Source: Patagioenas fasciata (lineage: Eukaryota > Chordata > Aves > Columbiformes > Columbidae). Taken from it: a stretch of DNA of 64,000 nucleotides. The translations under genes were made by a program, and so were the position numbers. The notes under the pieces are model-generated. The model saw only the letters and a list, made by a program, of their open reading frames with translations. It searched no databases and was not told the origin of the DNA. Location: contig NC_092525.1 in the NCBI RefSeq assembly GCF_037038585.1, positions 32,390,367 to 32,454,366 of the forward strand. Reading direction: 5' to 3'. Positions 37,780-50,300 of this stretch are shown one piece after another; the stretch's first letter is position 1; every line of letters starts with the position of its first letter.

Positions 37780-37806
37780 TTTTTTTTTTTTTTTTTTTTT
37801 TTTTTT
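37780..37806. repeat. T27 homopolymer inside the CpG island
   Basis: Twenty-seven consecutive T, flanked by strongly GC-rich DNA, about 215 bases upstream of the candidate ATG. Such a tract excludes nucleosomes and is prone to length change and sequencing error. It could also be a polypyrimidine tract, but it is followed by AAG (37,807-37,809), so it also resembles a 3' splice site on the plus strand. Confidence 0.9.
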
Positions 37807-37850
37807 AAGTTGCCCTCCCCCCGCCCCCCCCGCCGGCAGCCGAGAGGGAA

Positions 37851-37894
37851 AGGAAGGGAAGGGAGGGGAGGGGAGGGGAGGGGAGGGGAGGGGG
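37851..37894. repeat. GGGGA pentamer repeat, G-quadruplex prone
   Basis: After GGGAA-type units, about seven tandem GGGGA units run to a G5 at 37,891. G runs of four every five bases on the plus strand are a classic quadruplex-forming pattern close to a transcription start. It explains the GEGRGGEG-type open frames here. Confidence 0.85.
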
Positions 37895-38022
37895 CGCGCG
37901 CCGCTGCGCGCGGCGCCGCGTGGGGTGGGGGGGGCGCGGGCCGGGGCGCGTGCGGGGAGCCGGCCGCCCTAGCGGCGGTTGGCGGGGAGGCGGCTCTGCC
38001 TCCATCCTGCCGCATCGGGAAC

Positions 38023-38082
38023 ATGGCGGCCGCCTCCGACCTGGCGCGGCACCGCGACTCGGCCGCAGCCGCCCGCGCCGCG
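38023..38082 (+). CDS. First coding exon (20 codons) of an unidentified gene
   Basis: In the core of CpG island 2 the sequence GGGAACATGGCGGCC gives an ATG at 38,023. The frame reads MAAASDLARHRD, then a Ser/Ala-rich end (SAAAARAA), for 20 codons, and meets GTAAGTGG at 38,083, a consensus donor leaving phase 0. An Ala-rich opening ahead of an early donor is common for genes with CpG-island promoters. The frame has no in-frame stop between the upstream T tract and the ATG, so an upstream start is formally possible, but the ATG sits in an overlapping YY1-type context typical of real starts. I do not recognise the protein. No phase-0 second exon could be defended in the remaining 26 kb, so the first intron is probably long. 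Confidence 0.5.
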
Positions 38083-41000
38083 GTAAGTGGCCGGGCCGAG
38101 GCGGCGGCCGTGGCGGAGCGGCAGGGAGAGGGCGGGCAGCTGAGGCGTTCCCCTCCCGGCCCTCCTCGTCGCTTCCCTCCGTCCCCGCCGTCGGCTCTCG
38201 CCCACTTCCCGAGCCGGCGAGTGGCCTCCCCGGTGCCCCGGCCGGGCCGGACACAAAGGGCTGTGCCGAGGAGGGTTTTGTTCAGTCACATGAAGCGCCG
38301 CAGCCAGTGAGCGCGGAGCTGGGAGGAGGGAGCGGGGCCGCCGCCATTGCCAGGCGCGGAGGAGCTGGGCAGCCCGGTGCCGCCGCGGCGGGGCCTAGGG
38401 CGCGGGGAGAGCCGCCCGGGCCGGGCCGCCAGCACCGCGGGGCCGCGGGGACACAGGTAATGCCCGCGCGGCGCCGCCACGACCGGGGCAGGAGGACGCC
38501 GACGCTCGGGGATGGCCGCGGTGACCCCGGGGGCTTCGGCAGGGGTCGGTCCCGCTCCGCCGCCTGCCCCGGCGTGCCAGGGCGGCGCGGCGGGCTCCCC
38601 AATGCGGGCCGGCACACAGTCTGCCCGCCGGGCTCACGGGCAGCTCGGCAGGGCTGCCTGCTGCTGTCTTGGGGCAGGGGTGACGCGCGATCCGTTCCCT
38701 CCCCTTCCTTCCCTTCCGTCTTGACATGGAGCAGGGTGTCCCTGAGACGCACCGTGTTGGTGTTGCAAACGGCTTGGCAAGTTCCCGGCCCGCCGTGAGA
38801 CTGGCCGGTGTGCCCTGCGCACTGGGGCAGCGCCGCCGGCTGCGGTGCACGGGGCTCCCGGAGCCGAGGTGCTTTACAATAGCGAAGGAGAAGTTAACAG
38901 TTCAGGTACAGAGCCGTGTGTTCGGGCTCCAAGCTGCTTCAGGGTTAGTGGTTTCTCTGACAAAGTTTATGTTCCATCAGGTTGCAGTGTTGAGCATCAT
39001 CCTGACCAATGTAGTTTATCTGACATCTAGAAAGTTTTCCTCCTTCTTATGGCTTGTATGTAACGTTTAATCTATTGGAAATACTTCTGTTGGGGTAGTG
39101 TGGGCTATAAACTGACAAATCATGATGGTAATGAGAAACAATCATGGTGTATCAAAATAGGTTTCAGTCAGTGTTGTACAACTCTGGCCCTTTAAGGAAA
39201 ATCTCATTTGCAGTGATATTCTGATTCCTGCCTCCCCCCCACCCCGTTCTTCATAATTTAATTATGAAGATTGTGTCATGGAACTTAGCTTTCAAACGCA
39301 TGTGGGGATTGAATGTGCACCAGATTTTAGAGTAAGAAACCATTTCATGTTGTGTAGATTAATGAATTACCACATGGGACAAACACTCTTAAAGAGGCTG
39401 ATAAGCGTCTCTGGAATTCCAGCAAAGAATTGTGTTTTTTACTGAGAAGTTTGTGCAATACTTTTTTTAAAAAAAATATTTTCATAGAGATTGCAAAACA
39501 ATTTTTCATTCGAATAATAAAACAAATCTCTAAATAGAAGATTCTTCACAGTTGAGAGTGAAGTGCTTTGGAATTTTGGTAACTTAATGTGATTCTTCTG
39601 CACAGAATATTTCACTACTTGTTCAAGGCAGGAGATTTGAGGGCAGAATAAATTGACTGATTAGACAATGCAGAATAGATCTGGAGAAGCTTTTTGTGGG
39701 TCACTTAGGTGCAGAGAAAATGCAGTAATTTTCTTACTGGAGAGGAGTTTAAGTAGAGTGCATGGAGGAGCAGTGCAGTGTGACAATCCTATTACACTGA
39801 CTTATAATCACAGCTGATGTTGCAAACCTGTCTAATGTAACTGCAGAGGGATGTGCTGCAGAGTTATACAATAATTACAATGAGAATTGAAATTAATAAT
39901 CTTCAAAATATTGTTATAAAATAGTTTCTTCTGAAATGAAGCATTCATTCAAATTGTTCTTTTTAATAAAAACATTACCCAAAGAGCAGGACTTTTTTGG
40001 GGGGGGGAAGTTGTTAATGTCACCAAATAAACTTTTATAGATGTATTTTTACTTCTGTCTTCTCTAATCTGTATGGTATTTTTTATATTCAAAGAATCCA
40101 TGGCAAATATCATTGTAATATAATCCAAGCAAAGGTGTACTATTCTGACTATTTTGAAGTTTCACAAAGTCCAGCATCTAGCTTATACCTAGTAGCATTA
40201 GAAGGAATTTGCCTAGGCAAATGTGTATGAAGGTTCTTGAGTGAATGCTAAAAGAGACTACTACTGTCTTGAAATCTCAACAGGTGACTGGGCTAGAGAG
40301 AGGAAAAGGCACTGATGACTTAGAGCATCCTTGTGGGGTTCCTTGGTACAGCAACAATTCATTAAAATAAGAGCATCAGCAAGTGAATAAACAGGATGTT
40401 AAACAATGGTGGCAATGCCTTCCACTATAAAGTAACACTGTAGGCTGAATTTCAATATGGATGCTGAATTCAAGGGTTGCCAGTGGAATAGTTTGTGCTT
40501 ATTCTTGCAAGCATTAGCAGAACCTACTACCATTTGTACTTTTAACTCAAGCCTTTTGGAAGTCACTTCTAGAGAAAATGGCCCAGAAAGGGAATAAAAT
40601 TCTCCATAGTAATAAAACACACGTGCTTACATGCAATTATTAATTTCAAACACTTTCAGACTTTTTACCAACTTAAAAAAGATCTGAGAACTTAAACCTT
40701 GAAAAAATACAGAATAGTTGTGTCACTTGCTGTGCAGTTTCATCTGAAGCTGGTTTGAATTAATGGTCTTTGAACAGTTGCTGACTGGCTGCGCTTGTAT
40801 GGCTGGTTGATAACACACTTTCCTCACAGTTCTATGTTTTCAAACAACATTCTGTCTTCAAAGAAGTTCGAATGATGCAACTATTAGATAATTGCCTTAA
40901 GATGCTTGTTTTAGTCCCTCTATTATAATTTTAATACCAAATACACTGCTCTAATGTTGCAGTTTTTAAGCCAAATTGAATTAGTTCCCTCTGTGCTCTG

Positions 41001-41281
41001 GATTGTGACTATACTGTATTACATATTCAGAGATTAGGAGGAAAAAAATAGTAAAATTAGGTTGTATCAGAACAATATTGCACTCACTTAAATTGACTTT
41101 GAGACTGGTCAAGTTGGTATGGCCTCTAAAGCCCAATTCCTTCAGGTGGAACTAACATCCACCCACTTCAGAGTGTAAAGAAGTCCCCAGTGAAATAAAC
41201 CAAAACAAGTCTGTCTCCCCCAAAAATATGTTCATTTATCTTCTTCAGCACTCTAAATATAAGCTGATTTTTGATAAATAA

Positions 41282-41356
41282 TATTTTGGTTTGCTGTTTG
41301 TTTTTTTTGTTGTTGTGTTGTGTTGTTTTGTTTTTTTGTTTTTTTTTTTTTTTCAA
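41282..41356. repeat. T/G-rich low-complexity tract
   Basis: TTTG and TTG words grading into a 17-base T run. On the plus strand it precedes CAATGTAG, so it would make a strong 3' splice site, but the segment after it is open only in a phase that does not fit the known donor. Confidence 0.8.
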
Positions 41357-44300
41357 TGTAGATGCAAGCTTCGTATAGGTACTGGAAAAAGAACTTCAGT
41401 TGCCCAAAGAAATTGTGAATGCTGGTTATTCTGGCTGGTATGTGTAAAGATACTACTGGGCTGTCTGGGTTAAAGGATTTCATGTAGTTTGTAGTACCAT
41501 GAAAAAATATATTCAAGCTAATGAAAAAAAAACACACAGAAAAAACCCATACACTTTCATGCATGTATACACTGTGTCCATTAAATACAAGCTTGTGTCA
41601 GTTAATAGAAACCATTCACACAAGCAGCGATGGTAGAAAAGTCATGCCGATGTTATTCACAGAACTGTAGAAGGGCTTTGGTAGGCAAGGGTGTGAAATG
41701 GTCACTGACTTCCTCAATTACCTGAAAATGGACACAAATACTGTGCATCTCTACAGTACTGTAATAATCTGAGATTTTAATTTAATGCTCAAATCATAGC
41801 TGTCTGTCAAGAAAGACCATGCAACGAGTTTACACAAACTTCTAATGTGTGTTTTTTCACGAAACTGAAAAAGGTATGATAGTCATGGGATCAGCCATGG
41901 TGTTTCATCTTGTTACAGAGTCTACCCAGAATTCTGTGGTATTTACTCATAAGTGGTGTTGCTTCATTGAAGAAGAGCAAGCTTTTTTACATTTAAAAGG
42001 AAATAAAATAATCCAAATAAAAATTAATATCCAGTTGTGCTGCATTTCTGTCACTGTTCAACTGTACATAGTAGCTGTTATGCTGATAAAATGTTGTAGC
42101 AACGCCCTTACATTGACAGTGAGATTAAAGCGGGGGGAGGACAGTGACTTAACAGTGAGTATGCATTTTTTGGTCTTGGTTACACTAAACAGTATTTCTG
42201 AACCAACTTGGTAATACAGAGAACTCTCACTCCAGTCATACTCTTGGTGTGGGAGTTGCTGGTTTCAGGTGTGACTAAATCCAGCTACTGGAAGCAGTAA
42301 ATCTCTAGTTGACATTTATTGATTGATCCTGAGTGCTTAATCTTACATGTAATCAACTAACAGAAGGATCATGGGATATTTAGTAATTTGGTATTTCTTT
42401 AAACTTAATCCAGAGGATGTGAGGTTTGTGCTCAAATCAGAATAAAGGTCAGATTGCTGGGTTTTGGAATAGTTCAGGCCCATTGTTAGCGTGTAGTAAA
42501 TATTTGCAGTATGCTTAGTTGCATGGTAGATACTTACCATACTTGTAAAAGCTTTGGAGTTTTAGAGATTGGAGTACAGTCTTACTTGCTTCTGAATGAA
42601 AACAAAGAAGGTAAAAGTTGCAGTCTGAGAAATTTGCAATCTTATATATATGTGTGTATATATATCAAGGAACATTATTTTATGAATATTTGAATGATTA
42701 TATTTTTTGCTTGCCTTGACTACTTGGTAATGTTACATTCTTCACAAAGCAGCTAAAGTGGGAGAAAGGATGTGTCTCAGGGAGGAGGATGGAAAGAATT
42801 ACAGGTGCCCAATGATTTGTCCACTTGTAGCTGTAGACAAGGATTGAGATCATTGTAACCTTCCTGTTTTCAGGGGCAGCTGTTAGTGCTCCCTTGTAAA
42901 AATATCTTCCGCAGCAAAGGAATAGAACACAAGCAAAACAAGGTGCAAGGTGTATGTCTTGTATAATTTACTTTTGTTTACAGGCTTTTACCTGATGCGT
43001 CCTTTTTTAGTTCAAGTGGAAGAAACGAGGTCTTTCTTAACAAATTTAACCATTGTAATTCTGAAAAGTAGTAACGAATCCCTCCTACCTGCCTCTTTGC
43101 AGAATAATAATTTGATGTATTGATAGCGTGAGTTGCACTTTATCACATCTACTTTTGCAGTGTGACTTTTTGATGGGGCTGGGATGGGTTTTCCACCCAA
43201 TATTTTTTTCCAGCAATGGCATACAGCAGGAGGTCAGGGGACTGCGCTTGGAAAAGTGATAGTTAATCTGCTAAAGCATGGCAGCTCTGAAGCTGCTCTG
43301 TGTTGCTGCTGGTAGGAAGTGGTAGGTATCTGCTTCGTGACTGGCTGCAGTCCGTGGGGTGATGGGTGGTGGTTATGGTTGATTTTATTTGTTTTGATTT
43401 GTTTTTTGTTTTGATTTGCTGCTTTTCATAGTGTTTGCTGCTGCTATCTTTCTTCATCTTCAAATGTAGGCACATACAACAGTTTTGTGGCTGTAGAGCT
43501 TCAGAAACTATCTCTAATTTTCCAAATGTATCTTTTCCAGTCAGAAGAGATGGGAACTTTGTAGGATTTATATACTAAAATCAGGCTTCCAGCCACCAAA
43601 CCAGTTGGTGTGGGTTGTTGAAGAGTTTATTGCATTTATGATTATTTTGTTTGCAAAGAAACCATATATTCTTACGCATGTTTTTAGGAGCCTTCACCAA
43701 AGACACTGGATTCTGTGTTCCCCTGTGATAATTAGTGCGGAGGTTAGAGAAGGGGAGCATTTTTTCCAGAAGCATTTTTTTGTTGTTGTTACTGTAAGTT
43801 GGCTTGGTATTAAAGCCTGTATTTTCAACAGAGGACAGCCTTTGTGTGAAAATTTCTGATATAAATAACTTTATTTATTTACACAGAGGTGCTGTATTTT
43901 GTTGTTTTAATATCGTGGTTGTTATGCGTGTAACTTCTGTGAGAAAGTCTTGATTGTGTGTGCTATCACAGGGAGTGGGAGGTGACAGTTCTGCAGCTGG
44001 CATCTCCCAGCTCTCTCCCATAATGAAGCAAGTGCTGTGTCCTCTTCTGCTTCCTTTGTTCTTTTTAATATATATATTAATATCTATGAAATCACCTAAT
44101 ATTTTCTGTTCTTGAGCAACACTTAAACTAAGAACCTGTGGCATGTAATGAAAATAACTGCATTGTATACAAATTATAATGGGTCTTAGAACTCTGAAGT
44201 TACTTTAAAAAGTTTTTTGTCTTCTGGGAAACCAAGAACAAATAATCTGTTAGTGCTCCCTACTCAGGTATTTATTATAAAAAAATAACGTCATGGCAGT

Positions 44301-47300
44301 TTTTTTCTAAGGAAGACGGGGGGAGGATAAATTGGGGTGGCATGTGATGGTGAATTAACCTAGATAAGCTGTAAGGAAAAAAAATTCTGAGACTTTGGAG
44401 CAGTTATAGCATGGGAAGGAGTAGAGCTAGTATTCGCTCTCATGTTCCTGTAAATGAGAAGTCCCCATTCCTAGATTCTCTAGGTAGTGAGACCTCCTGG
44501 GTAAATTTGCTGTCATTCTCACTGCTATATATGTGGTGGAAAGCGCTGGTGGATGAGAGAGGTCCAGTTTCTTTCCTGGCGTGTGTGAGCGTTGGAGAGG
44601 AAGAGGAGCGGCTTGTCCAGAAAAAAAAAGGTTCCCCAGGTCTAGCTCTCTCTTGCGGTTGTAGGATTGCTGTTGCTTTTCACAATATTACTGGCATTAT
44701 TGTGCTTTAACAGGCATGATCTATTTCTGCACAAGGGAGAGAACCAAAAATAGAAATCATACTTGGGAAAAATCATTCAGATTCCTATATAACTCAAGTG
44801 TCATGCTGTTTCTAAAAATACTATACAGGTACTGTGATAATTCATTTTTAGAAATGTCTTTTAGACACTAAACGCAACTTGGGAATTTGCCTTCCATTTT
44901 TTAGTCCAGTGAAGTTCTAGCAGAGGTGAGCAGAGATGATGATGTGCAAGAGATAATCTAGCAAGGATTTATGTCAAAAATGAACAAACAAATTGTTATA
45001 GTGGGAGAGGCTTTTTTTTGTAATTATTGCACACACACAGAGAACTCCTCCACAGTTTATGTGTGTTCCTTTGCCTATCTATCCAGGTAGATCTTCATAA
45101 ACTTTTATATAGAGACAAACAATTAAAATATTCTTTAGTGTTTTCCAATGTAAGAGTATTGTGCTGTTCTAAATTAAGGCTATATTTAGGGTAATGTATT
45201 GACATATAGTAAAATTGTGAAGGCATACAGGTTCTGTAGTCGCTTCAGAAGTCCGGCAGTGTCCACTAGGGCAGTAGAGAGATGAGTTTACACTTTTGCA
45301 TAAAAAATACTGCAGTATCCCAGCAGAATATTTTTTCATGTCATTTGAAGTGTTAATGGTGAGCTGGAGGTTTTGTCTGTTAAGCCATTTAGGGAAAAGT
45401 GGGTTTGTTTTATTTGTTTATTTGATCATTTTGATGTTTTGGATGTTGGGTGCTGTTTTATATAAAGTTCTCTTTAATATATTTCTAATAACTTAACGTT
45501 AGGTCCATCTGTTAAGCTCGTCCTGAAGCGTGCTGCTATGTACTATTTTCAAATATAAAGGAGGAACGATTAACTAGTGATTCCTTGTGTTGTGGTTTCC
45601 ATGATCTTCTTAAAACAAAGCCTTCTTCCAACTTAGTAATATTAATACTAGGGCCCAGGGTGATTTTGTTCATAGTAATCTCTCTGTGGCTTCACTTCCA
45701 TTCTGCCATGGAGTTTTACCTTCACTTTTATTTCGTTTTTTTTTAAGTCATGTTCTGGAATGCCTTTTTCAGCAGGAGAAAGTGCAGCTTTTTACATTCT
45801 TAAGGTTGTCCTTTTTCTTCATGTTTTCTGTTGCTGTAGATTCGTTAGCATTTCTTTCTGATCGTAAAGGAGATTTTGCATTCAGAAATGAAAATCAAAG
45901 CTATATGATGTTAATTAACAGCTTATTTGAAAGAATAGAAAAATGTTCAAGTGTTACCTTTTGTTACCGATACTTTTTTATTCAGAATTTACACTTCATT
46001 TTTAATAGGACAACTCTATTAGTGTAAAAACAAACCAACCAACCCACATCCCAAAGTCCCCTTGCCTTTTCTTTATTCTTGCTTTCAGTACAAATCTGAG
46101 TGGTTTATGACTGCCCATAGCTCATAAAAAGTGAACGACACAAATATCACTTTGTTTTCCTTTGAATATTGTAAATTCCCAGAAATTTTCTGATGGCTTT
46201 AAGACAGTGAAGGAATAGCTTTGGTTAGGTTATTCTGAAGTCTAATTTTGGAGAAACTGATTTATACTGTGCTGTAACTTATTGTAATTTTTATTTTCTT
46301 TATTATCTGAGTTCTGTGAGTCTAGGGGTAAAGACAGGTTATTTCTTAAATGAAATTTGTAGTAATACCGCATGTATTTCTGTACTTTTAAGAGAGTTCC
46401 GGAGTGTAGTTCATGCCTCTTTTTTTTTCTCTGAAGCTGTTGAAAGTTGGTTACGCAGGAATTGAATAAGTTCTGGGCATTTTTATCAGAATTGATCTAA
46501 GTAAGTTTTTTTCCTATATGTTGTCCGTGAACTTAAAGAAAAGTTCCTCTCCTTTAATTCATTTAAACCAGAGGATTTCATATTCACAGATAATTCTGTA
46601 AGCATTTAGTGTTGATTATGTTTTTTTCAGTATTCCAGCCAAAACCAAACATAAAATACTGGAGTTAACCTTGAAAATCTAACTCAGATGTTTACAAAAT
46701 TCTCAATAATGAACTAAGTAGCTCTAAGGCCCATCAGCAGGCAATAGTCAACCTTGTTTATGAGCCTAAAAGTAGGCACAGAACCTCGACATAGGTGACT
46801 AAGTTTTGGGGACATATTAGTCAATATCTCTGTGAATTTATGAAGCTTTTGCAGAAGGTGTCTGGTGGTCATTCTATTTAAACTGTGGGTGTCTAAACCA
46901 GCTGAATTTTCCTTTACCTTAGGTGTTCACTTTCATTTGTTTTAAGAAGCTTTGTTATTAGTGCAAGTAACAAAAGCAGTTTACTCGCTGGAAGAATATG
47001 TTTCTGTCTCGGTGTTATGTGCTTTTTAAGGTACAAGGGAGGTATGGGAAATGTACAGGTTTCTTTGCCTCAGTGTGTCTATATTCTGAAATGGAGTCAT
47101 GTGAATGACCTGTGCTGTGTGTATATTTATTTTATACTCTTGATTTTGTACAACCGTAGCCCATGCGGACCTGGTTCTCTTGCACTGTCCTTGTAATCTA
47201 ATGTAAAGCATATGAACAAGCAGGCTTAGGGTGTATGTCTTTCTCCTGTTTCTTGGGCTACTTTGAAAGTTTGGTTGGGAAATTTGGTCAGGAAAACTGA

Positions 47301-50300
47301 CAAATATAGTGTATGTGTTTTTTTTAGTCCCAACCAGATTAGGTGGCTATGCATAGGTGAAGATAACCAACGTGGTGTGCTTTTTGCTGCTGTATTTTTT
47401 GAAAATACTGCAACTTCTTTGGGAGCATACCAGAAAGATACTTTCCTGCAGCTAGAAGAAGAGTATTCACTGCTGTAATTCATCATATGAAGGAGACATC
47501 AGCACTTTTATAATGACATCAGTATTCATATTGATAGCAATGTGTATCACAAGACCAAAATGGTGGTGATGAAGTGGCCAAGCATATGATGTAATTGGTT
47601 TTCTCTTTTGTGCTGTGGCAGGTATGTCATGGCCCTTAAATATATTTGTTAGAACCTTTATGCCCTGCCTCAGTTTATTGGTTGTTTATAGCTAGCTCAT
47701 GGAAACTAGACCAGAAGATATGTATTTGCAAGTGTGACAAAGCAGTGAAAAACAGTCTGCTATGTGTATGTAAATGAATCGGAAGTAAGTCTCTGCATGA
47801 AATGCTGCATGCTTACACCTGAAATCCCAGATATCTTACTACTGAAAAAAACAGAAGTTGGGTGGACTGAGTTTGTCCATTGGCTGCCATGTGTTTGGAA
47901 GAATTCAGATAGTAGAAGAGTCAAAGATAGAAAGCTTTTGCCTGGTTGATGGCCAAGCAAAAGGAGGGTAATGGTGGAACAGAGTCCACAAGCATTTAAC
48001 TGGTTCAAGTTTAAAGAGGGAAGGATTAATGGAGCGCTAACCTCGAAGTGAAGTCTGCCTAGGACTGCTCCCCCTTCTTGCAATCTGATGTGGAGATTCC
48101 ATCAAAGTTTATTAAACTGTTTAGTAGGTAGACCTTAAGGTCCTGTAGAACTTGGGTGGAGGGACCTTGGGATAGATCTCGAGAGTATCTGCTTCATAGC
48201 AATATGCATTTCATAGAATAATTTTTGAGCAAAGGCTTAGTAAATTTACAAAACACTTGGAAATTATACTATAAGAAACAGTCCCCTATGGTGATTAAGT
48301 TAGTGTGTTAGTAATAAAACGTGTGGACATTTTGACTGAACACTGGGACTGTGAGTAGGAGCTTGCTAACACGACCTGGATGTTGTGTCAGAGCTGATCT
48401 GTGGTTGTGGTGCTGGTGAGGTGTGGCTGGTACGATGCAGTGTTCAAAATGGTAACTAGTGATCTCGAAATACATTTCAAAGAGCTGTGTGGAGGCATTT
48501 GCCACAATTTGCTTGCCAAATGTGGGTAAGATGTGAGTTATTGCTATTTAAAAAAAGTAGAATAAAATGAAGACACCAACACTAATGCAGCTATCTAGCG
48601 TAAAGATGTAAAAGTAAACCACGATTGATTTGTGTTGCATTGCTACAGCTTATCTGAAGTAGGAAGTAGTTTTCTCATATTTATGTAGGTGATGGGCAGT
48701 GTTGGAAGCCACCAAACCAAGAGTGAACGCTGAGCAGATCAGTGAGGAATGGATTTTTACTTATGTTAAAACCCATTTTCAATAGCTATTAAGGTGATGG
48801 TGTTGACAGCATATTTTAACTTTATTCCTTCACCAAAACTAATCCTCTGTCATCAAAAAGCAGGCTCTTGCAAATGAAATAAATGCTTTACGTTACTGGT
48901 TATGTATATGTGACTCCCCAAAGTGATCTTTCATAGATTATAAGTAATAACATGTATACAAACCCAGTTAGAAAGCAAAGTATTTTGTAGGTTCACTTGA
49001 AATCTGATAAGCAGTAGTTGAACACAATTGTATAAAATACATGTATATTTTATTTGGATTAAACTATTGCATTGCAGGAAGAATGTCAGTACTGGAATTT
49101 ATTTTATTTTTTTACATGGTTATTTTCTTCATACTGAAGCATTCATTGTAGTGACAGCTTAGCCCTCTGATAAGCAAGTAGGCTCTGAGGGAGTTAGCAG
49201 TGGTGTTCAAAGATGTCAATATTCTGGAGTGTCTACTCCGTCCTCTACTAGAGGTTACTGTTGTAGGGATATCAGAGTAAAGTGTCTCAGCCACACCAAT
49301 TCAGAGTTCAGCATAAATCTACCTGCATTTTAAGGATACGTCCTAACATGTGACATATTTATTACAAGTTTATAAGCAGAGGCTTACAAATACTTATGGA
49401 AATCTAAGTGTGCATGAAATATCTAGGAATTTTTTGTTGGATTTTACTTTTTTGTGTGCATAGAAAATACATTTCCTTTGAGACCCTGAACGGGAGATTC
49501 CCTTTCCTGCTGTGGTCTACGGGAAGTGTCAGAAACACTGTCTAGACAGACAACAGCAGGCATTAGAGCTCGTGATCCCAGCATAGCTACCCGTTCAACT
49601 GGAACAAACTTGTGAGGAACTGAGTTTGAACTTGGGATCCTGTTTTATAGGGGATACTTAGGTGCTAATACCAGTTCACTGTTTCCTCCCATTGCTGTTA
49701 TGACGGGTTATGTATTTCACTTTCTTCCTAGTGCCCTCCTACCATTGCTTTTTTTTCAAACTGTCATGAATCAAGAAAGGGAGATTTTAATTTTTTTTTT
49801 CTTATGAAAGAAGTGAAAACAGTGTCATTTATCACTAATTTTGAGCTGTAGGATTTTAGGTTCAACCTTTCTTAAAAGCTGTTTTGCGGTCTGAAGAAAG
49901 CCAGGAGAGTGTTTCAGGTGTTGTCATTTTTGAGACCACAAAAATGTAGAGGAGTTGGAAATGAATGTGTGTGCTAGTTTTGTCTTAAAATCGTTTTCTG
50001 AATACAGAAGATTCTGAGAGATGTCAATCTGCTAAGAAATTGCTCTTGGCCACAGCACCTGCTTTGGTTCAGTAATGTGCGATATAAGCAGGGGTTCCCT
50101 GTGGCTGCTGCCGCAGTGACCAATGCTGTACACCTACCGATCTTCTCCTGGGCTGTGTTCGTAGAGCCTGCCAGTTAAAATAATAAATCGTGTCACTGTT
50201 CTTCTCTCCCAGTGTCCTGCAAACTCTTCAGTCTCCTAAATGTAGAGTGTTTTTTAAAAAGCGGACTGCCATACTGTTGCATTTTCATTAGTGTAAACTG

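Larger units (their letters stand above)
37150..38890. promoter_or_regulatory. CpG island promoter 2
   Basis: A 1.7-kb block of very high GC and CpG density with sharp edges. It contains several promoter-class motifs: an NRF1-like CGCATGCGCG at 37,619-37,628, a perfect CRE palindrome at 37,701-37,710, and a YY1-like ATGGCGGC at the start codon (38,023). Several plus-strand donor-quality sites lie inside it (GCAG|GTGAGG at 37,367, CCC|GTGAGT at 37,761, GCG|GTAAGT at 38,083, ACAG|GTAATG at 38,457), which suggests alternative first exons or an exon series. The long open frames of 100-290 codons on both strands here are a by-product of GC richness. The dominant direction appears to be plus. Confidence 0.85.

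Noticed and set aside
37920-38798. 292-codon plus-strand frame and several long minus-strand frames in CpG island 2
   Set aside because: Stop codons are rare in DNA of this GC content; the frames are Gly/Arg/Pro/Ala noise and run across good splice donors.
41359-41434. Plus-strand exon-like segment after the T/G tract
   Set aside because: In the required phase it meets TGA after 18 codons; the open phase has no matching upstream donor.
42072-42151. Plus-strand exon-like segment with good acceptor and GTGAGT donor
   Set aside because: Entry phase does not fit the 38,023-38,082 exon. It is kept as an example of how often such segments arise by chance here.
50040-50260. Possible solo LTR (TATAAG-like box, then AATAAA)
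   Set aside because: No terminal TG..CA boundaries, target-site duplication or family similarity could be found.
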